Shown: positions 7,467-10,346 of the stretch, piece by piece
Numbering within the stretch: the first letter of the stretch is position 1
Layout of the letters: the number at the start of each line of letters is the position of its first letter
NCBI GenBank assembly: GCA_937892345.1
Contig: CALAGF010000002.1
Location: 1-10,346 of the forward strand
Direction of reading: 5' to 3'
Length of the DNA: 10,346 nucleotides
Source of the DNA: an uncultured Rhodocyclaceae bacterium
GTDB taxonomy: Bacteria > Pseudomonadota > Gammaproteobacteria > Burkholderiales > Rhodocyclaceae
Translations under genes and position numbers: made by a program
The notes under the pieces: generated by a model
Databases searched by the model: none
The model's input: only the letters and a program-made list of their open reading frames with translations
What the model was told of the DNA's origin: nothing

Positions 7467-7521
7467 TTGACAGAAATACGATTTCCTTTCACGATAACTT
7501 AAACTTTCAATCGAAAGGAAA
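7467..7521 (+). promoter_or_regulatory. Promoter/operator region of the nucleotidyltransferase gene
   Basis: A perfect -35 hexamer TTGACA lies at 7467-7472. The -10 is not clear: CACGAT at 17-bp spacing is poor, and GATAAC at 20 bp is too far for a standard sigma-70 promoter. Overlapping it is a 9-bp perfect inverted repeat, TTTCCTTTC (7482-7490) and GAAAGGAAA (7513-7521). The right arm contains the AAAGGA ribosome-binding site 6 nt before the ATG. A smaller CTTTC-aatc-GAAAG palindrome sits inside. The layout suggests a repressor operator or an RNA hairpin that hides the ribosome-binding site. The rest of the 233-bp gap (7293-7466) shows nothing I can name. Confidence 0.45.
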
Positions 7522-7525
7522 ATCC

Positions 7526-8545
7526 ATGTCATTCATGGCGTTATCCAATAACCAACTGCGTATTTCGGTCGATCTGCGGCAGACATTCGAAGCCTACCGG
7601 GAGGCACGGCGCAATGCCGACCGTTATGCGGGCGGATTGGCCTGGAAGCAAGTTGGCGGACATAACTACCTGATCAAGATCATCAATCGGCGCGGCGGGA
7701 CCAAAAGCCTGGGCCCGCGCTCACCCGACACCGAAGCCATTTACGCCGAATTTATTGCCGGCAAGGCACGGGCCAAGGAACGCGAGGCGCATCTGGCGCA
7801 AGCCGTTCAGGAATTTGCCGGTATGGCAAAGGGTATCTTCCTCAACCGCGTGCCCTCCATCGTGACCGCGACACTGCGCAAGCTCGATGACTATGGCCTC
7901 CTTGGCAAAAATCTCATGGTCATCGGAACCCACGCCCTGTATGGCTATGAGTCGGTAGCAGGTGTCCAGTTCGATGCAGGCTTGATGGCGACCACGGACG
8001 TGGACCTCCTGTGGGATGCCCGAGCCCGTTTGAAGCTGGCCCTGCTCGATGAGGCGGTGGCAGAAGCCGGTGTACTGGCCATTTTGCAGAAGGTGGACCG
8101 TTCATTCGAAGCGGTACGAAAAGGGGATTTTCGGGCGGTGAACAAGGCGGGCTTTTCCATCGATTTAGTCAAGCAAGCGCCCAATCCCCCCTGGAAAACC
8201 GGAACGCCGGAACGGATTGCGCCCGAGGACCTGAAACCTGCCTGGCTACCCAACATCCAATGGCTGCTGGCCAGCGAAAAATTCCAATCCATCGTGGTCG
8301 GTCAGGATGGATTGCCCGCCCCCATGGTCTGCCCGGACCCCCGCGCCTTCGCCGTGTACAAGCAGTGGCTAAGCGAGCAGCCCGACCGTGAACCGGCAAA
8401 AACCCCGCGAGACCGGCAGCAAGCCGCTGCAACCCTCGCCTTGGTGCGCGAGAAATTTCCCCACCTCGCCCTCGACGATAATGCCGAGCGGATGTTTCCA
8501 GCCCATGTACGCAAGCTTTCCGGAGGGAGCACATTCGAGCTGTAA
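7526..8545 (+). CDS. GSU2403-like nucleotidyltransferase-fold protein
   Basis: This 339-residue cytoplasmic protein fits, as I recall it, the predicted nucleotidyltransferase family named after Geobacter GSU2403 (NTP_transf_8). No reaction is established for that family that I know of. The N-terminal part (about 10-105) is helical and charged, with a YLIKIINRRGGTKSLGP segment at 48-64. The NTase core follows: GTHA at 134-137 as the glycine-rich turn after a beta strand, TDVD at 157-160 giving a DxD metal pair (D158, D160), and FSIDLVK at 210-216 supplying a plausible third Asp (D213). All three expected acidic residues are present, so it is probably catalytic. The ATG at 7526 has AGGA 6 nt upstream. 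It is separated from the downstream exported-protein cluster by 106 bp, and no toxin or HEPN-type partner is visible beside it. The substrate is unknown. Confidence 0.75.
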   Translation: MSFMALSNNQLRISVDLRQTFEAYREARRNADRYAGGLAWKQVGGHNYLIKIINRRGGTKSLGPRSPDTEAIYAEFIAGKARAKEREAHLAQAVQEFAGMAKGIFLNRVPSIVTATLRKLDDYGLLGKNLMVIGTHALYGYESVAGVQFDAGLMATTDVDLLWDARARLKLALLDEAVAEAGVLAILQKVDRSFEAVRKGDFRAVNKAGFSIDLVKQAPNPPWKTGTPERIAPEDLKPAWLPNIQWLLASEKFQSIVVGQDGLPAPMVCPDPRAFAVYKQWLSEQPDREPAKTPRDRQQAAATLALVREKFPHLALDDNAERMFPAHVRKLSGGSTFEL

Positions 8546-8651
8546 AGGCAGCCCACACAGCAACACCTGAAGGCTCAGGCCCAACCCTTCCCTAGCCGTA
8601 AGTCATACGCCGATGCGATAATTCCGCCTCTTTGAAGCCCGGAGCCCTTGC

Positions 8652-9497
8652 ATGAAAACCCTGCTCATTCGCAGCCTGCTGGCGTTCAGCCTGTTAACGT
8701 CATGCCCGATCACCCACGCAGGATTTGACGAAGGCCTTGCGGCCTACAAAAAAAGGAATTTCGCGACAGCGCTGAAAGAATGGCGGCCGTTAGCCGAACA
8801 GGGCAATTCCGATGCCCAGTACAACCTTGGCTTGATGTACACCAAAGGTCAAGGGGTACCGCAGGATTTCAAAGAAGCCGTCCGCTGGTACCGCCTCGCG
8901 GCAGATCAGGGCGTTGCCAGCGCCCAGCAGAACCTCGGTTTCATGTACGCCAACGGCCGGGGCGTGCCACAGGATTTCAAGGAGGCCGTCCGCTGGTACC
9001 GCCTCGCCGCCGATCAGGGCCATGCCGGCGCCCAGAACAACCTCGGCGCGATGTTCGGTCAAGCCCACGGCGTACCCCACCTGCCTGTGCTGCAACATGC
9101 CTTGTACAACCTGGCACGTGCCCAGGGAAATGAGGTTGCTGCCGACAATTTGAAAAATCTGGAACCCGATCTGACACCCCAAGAGATTGCCGATGCGCAA
9201 GCGCTAGCAAGGGAGATGGTGCGGGAGATGGCGAAACCGGGCGGCTTGATCAAGGCACTGGATGCCTACGTCAAGGCCCACCCTGCCGGCAAACCCCGCA
9301 AGATATCGAGCGCACCCGCTTCTGGCCCCTACCCCGCGCAACCGGCCAAGCGGCCGGGGGTGGTGAGTTGCAACACGAATTGCAACAACGGCGATTGCTA
9401 TCGCACCTATGACTCAGGCCGCAAAGTCCATTTTCAGGCCAAGCACCGTTACGATGCACTACAAGGAAACTGGATATGGGATGCCGGCAGTTGTTGA
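8652..9497 (+). CDS. Exported Sel1-like repeat protein with Cys-rich C-terminal domain
   Basis: The 281-residue product begins with a signal sequence. Cleavage by signal peptidase I after THA (residue 23) is likely, although LTSC at 15-18 also resembles a lipobox. A TPR-like helix pair (24-52) is followed by three Sel1-like repeats of 36 residues at about 53-88, 89-124 and 125-160; the third is degenerate. These alpha-alpha solenoids usually mediate protein contacts. A helical, Pro-rich region (170-235) leads to a C-terminal domain with cysteines at 240, 244, 249 and 281, plus HFQAKHRYDALQGNWIWD, which looks like a small disulfide-stabilised module. The ATG has GGAG 7 nt upstream. It heads a three-gene exported cluster; its TGA overlaps the next ATG. 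The specific role is unknown. Confidence 0.88.
   Translation: MKTLLIRSLLAFSLLTSCPITHAGFDEGLAAYKKRNFATALKEWRPLAEQGNSDAQYNLGLMYTKGQGVPQDFKEAVRWYRLAADQGVASAQQNLGFMYANGRGVPQDFKEAVRWYRLAADQGHAGAQNNLGAMFGQAHGVPHLPVLQHALYNLARAQGNEVAADNLKNLEPDLTPQEIADAQALAREMVREMAKPGGLIKALDAYVKAHPAGKPRKISSAPASGPYPAQPAKRPGVVSCNTNCNNGDCYRTYDSGRKVHFQAKHRYDALQGNWIWDAGSC
8856..9071 (+). repeat. Two tandem 108-bp Sel1-repeat units
   Basis: Two in-frame 108-bp units start at 8856 and 8964, each encoding a 36-residue Sel1-type repeat. The first 19 codons encode identical residues (VPQDFKEAVRWYRLAADQG) with six differences, all at third positions. The remaining 17 codons have diverged. This points to internal duplication with the first half kept by selection. 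Confidence 0.85.
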
Positions 9498-10036
9498 TGC
9501 GCACACCGATTTGGCTGATGTTCGCGGCCTGCCTCGCCACACCGGCCCTGGCCGGCGAGTCGCCCCGCCTGAGCTATCGCACGGACTGGCCCAATGGCAA
9601 TCCCCGGGCCTTGACCTTGATCAGTGCACGCATGCCGGGCTCCCTGTTCGGCGCATTGAAATTTGAAGGGGGTGTTGATTGGGATACCGCCCGCAGCGTC
9701 CCCGTGCCGGCTTATCGGGAACGGTTATGTGCCCTGACCTACCCCAAGGCCCATTGCCCCCCTTGGTCGAGCGAAGGCCTTCGCGTGGTTGAAACCTATC
9801 TGGGCCAACCGTCCGGATGGCAACCCTATGGCATCAACGCGCTGGACAACGTTGGGCAAGAGGCCCTGCTGGGCATTGGCGATGGGGCGACCAAAGTGCT
9901 GGTGCTGACGGTTCACCATCGCACGATGACGCGCCGCTCGGTGACCATGGCATTCGATCCTGTCAGCGACGATGAATTGCGCGATATTGCACTGGAAGAC
10001 GCGGTGTACCGCATCCTTCATTTCCGGGGAGATTGA
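9497..10036 (+). CDS. Exported protein, function unknown
   Basis: I do not recognise this protein. The ATG at 9497 shares its A with the TGA stop of the Sel1-repeat gene (TGATG), which suggests translational coupling. An in-frame ATG at 9476 would add seven residues ahead of the signal peptide and is less likely. The 179-residue product begins with a clear signal peptide (hydrophobic FAACLATPALA, cleavage after residue 19) and has no later membrane segment, so it is probably periplasmic. Two cysteines (78 and 87) in the mature protein could form a disulfide. The C-terminal half alternates hydrophobic strands (TKVLVLTVHHRTMTRRSVTMAF) and ends in an acidic helix. It ends 3 nt before the next gene. 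The context suggests it works with the Sel1-repeat protein and the lipoprotein in the envelope. Confidence 0.8.
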   Translation: MRTPIWLMFAACLATPALAGESPRLSYRTDWPNGNPRALTLISARMPGSLFGALKFEGGVDWDTARSVPVPAYRERLCALTYPKAHCPPWSSEGLRVVETYLGQPSGWQPYGINALDNVGQEALLGIGDGATKVLVLTVHHRTMTRRSVTMAFDPVSDDELRDIALEDAVYRILHFRGD

Positions 10037-10039
10037 AGC

Positions 10040-10312
10040 ATGCGCCCGATGATTTTAGCGACGGTACTGGCCTTGAGTGCCTGCACCACGGTGCACGAGC
10101 CACTGCGCTTTGCCCGGGGCGAGCCCCCGGGCATGCGGGTCGTGCGTGGCGAGGTGGTGGCGACACGGGATATTCGTCTGCCGCCTCTGGGTATGCCCAA
10201 CGGCCGGACCAACGGCTGGGAACTGGGGACGATCACCGGAAACACGTATAGCGCAACCAAGGATCTGCCTTTGGGCACCGGTATCGTCATTGCCGTGGGT
10301 ACGGGACTGGCC
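10040..10312 (+). CDS. Putative lipoprotein (3'-truncated)
   Basis: The frame opens with an ATG 3 nt after the preceding stop, with GGGGAG 8 nt upstream, and stays open to the window end. The N-terminus (MRPMILATVLALSAC) is a short lipoprotein signal with an LSAC lipobox, so the mature protein would begin at lipidated Cys15. The rest (91 residues before the adapter) contains GEVVATRDIRLPP and a glycine-rich GTGIVIAVGTGLA stretch, mildly like glycine-zipper outer-membrane lipoproteins. That similarity is weak. The codons from 10313 onward read RSEERRVGKEC, a peptide produced by translating adapter sequence, and do not belong to the protein. The true C-terminus is missing. Confidence 0.7.
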
Positions 10313-10345
10313 AGATCGGAAGAGCGTCGTGTAGGGAAAGAGTGT
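10313..10345. other. Illumina adapter contamination at the contig end
   Basis: From 10313 the sequence begins AGATCGGAAGAGCGTCGTGT and continues to match the standard TruSeq universal adapter, as I remember it, for 33 nt to 10345. The last base (10346) differs from the adapter continuation. This is not genomic DNA and should be trimmed. Confidence 0.95.
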
Positions 10346-10346
10346 C

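Noticed and set aside
8566..8579. Small hairpin CCTGA-aggc-TCAGG after the NTase gene as a terminator
   Set aside because: The stem is only 5 bp and there is no T-tract after it, so it is not a credible intrinsic terminator.
8790..9200. 136-codon minus-strand frame opposite the Sel1 repeats
   Set aside because: Its internal repetition simply mirrors the tandem Sel1 units on the + strand.
10077..10334. 85-codon + strand frame at the right end
   Set aside because: It is out of frame with the lipoprotein signal and its C-terminus (DRKSVV) comes from translating adapter.
1..10346. tRNA, rRNA, CRISPR array, insertion sequence, prophage or toxin-antitoxin pair
   Set aside because: I looked on both strands and found no cloverleaf arms, regularly spaced repeats, transposase motifs, phage genes or a small toxin-like partner next to the nucleotidyltransferase.

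Overview
This roughly 10.3 kb chromosomal fragment is most likely from a betaproteobacterium, plausibly Rhodocyclales (Dechloromonas/Azonexus-like). That placement is inferred from the HemE and PriA protein sequences, the adjacency of hemE and priA, and high-GC coding DNA; no marker here fixes the genus. Both ends are cut. The first gene enters from the left. The last gene runs into what reads as Illumina adapter sequence, so real DNA appears to stop at about 10312.

Left part (1-2138): the 3' portion of an MFS transporter on the + strand meets a minus-strand gene for an EF-hand-like, calcium-site-bearing protein. Their 3' ends overlap by 57 bp.

Centre (2138-7292, all minus strand), in transcription order: a secreted ankyrin-repeat protein, a small multi-pass membrane protein, hemE (uroporphyrinogen decarboxylase, with its own candidate promoter and an intrinsic terminator), a 292-bp AT-rich intergenic region with a cluster of DnaA-box-like 9-mers, priA (replication-restart helicase), and the EF-hand-like gene. 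hemE and priA are housekeeping genes; the others are poorly characterised.

Right part (7467-10346, all + strand): a strong -35 element inside an inverted repeat precedes a GSU2403-like nucleotidyltransferase-fold protein. It is followed by a tight three-gene cluster of exported proteins: a Sel1-repeat protein with a Cys-rich tail, an unrecognised exported protein starting at a TGATG overlap, and a truncated lipoprotein. The cluster looks like a small envelope-associated operon of unknown role.

I saw no tRNA, rRNA, CRISPR array, insertion sequence or phage gene. The least explained parts are the solo nucleotidyltransferase, the three-gene exported cluster and the DnaA-box cluster next to priA. 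None of them alone demonstrates a new system.
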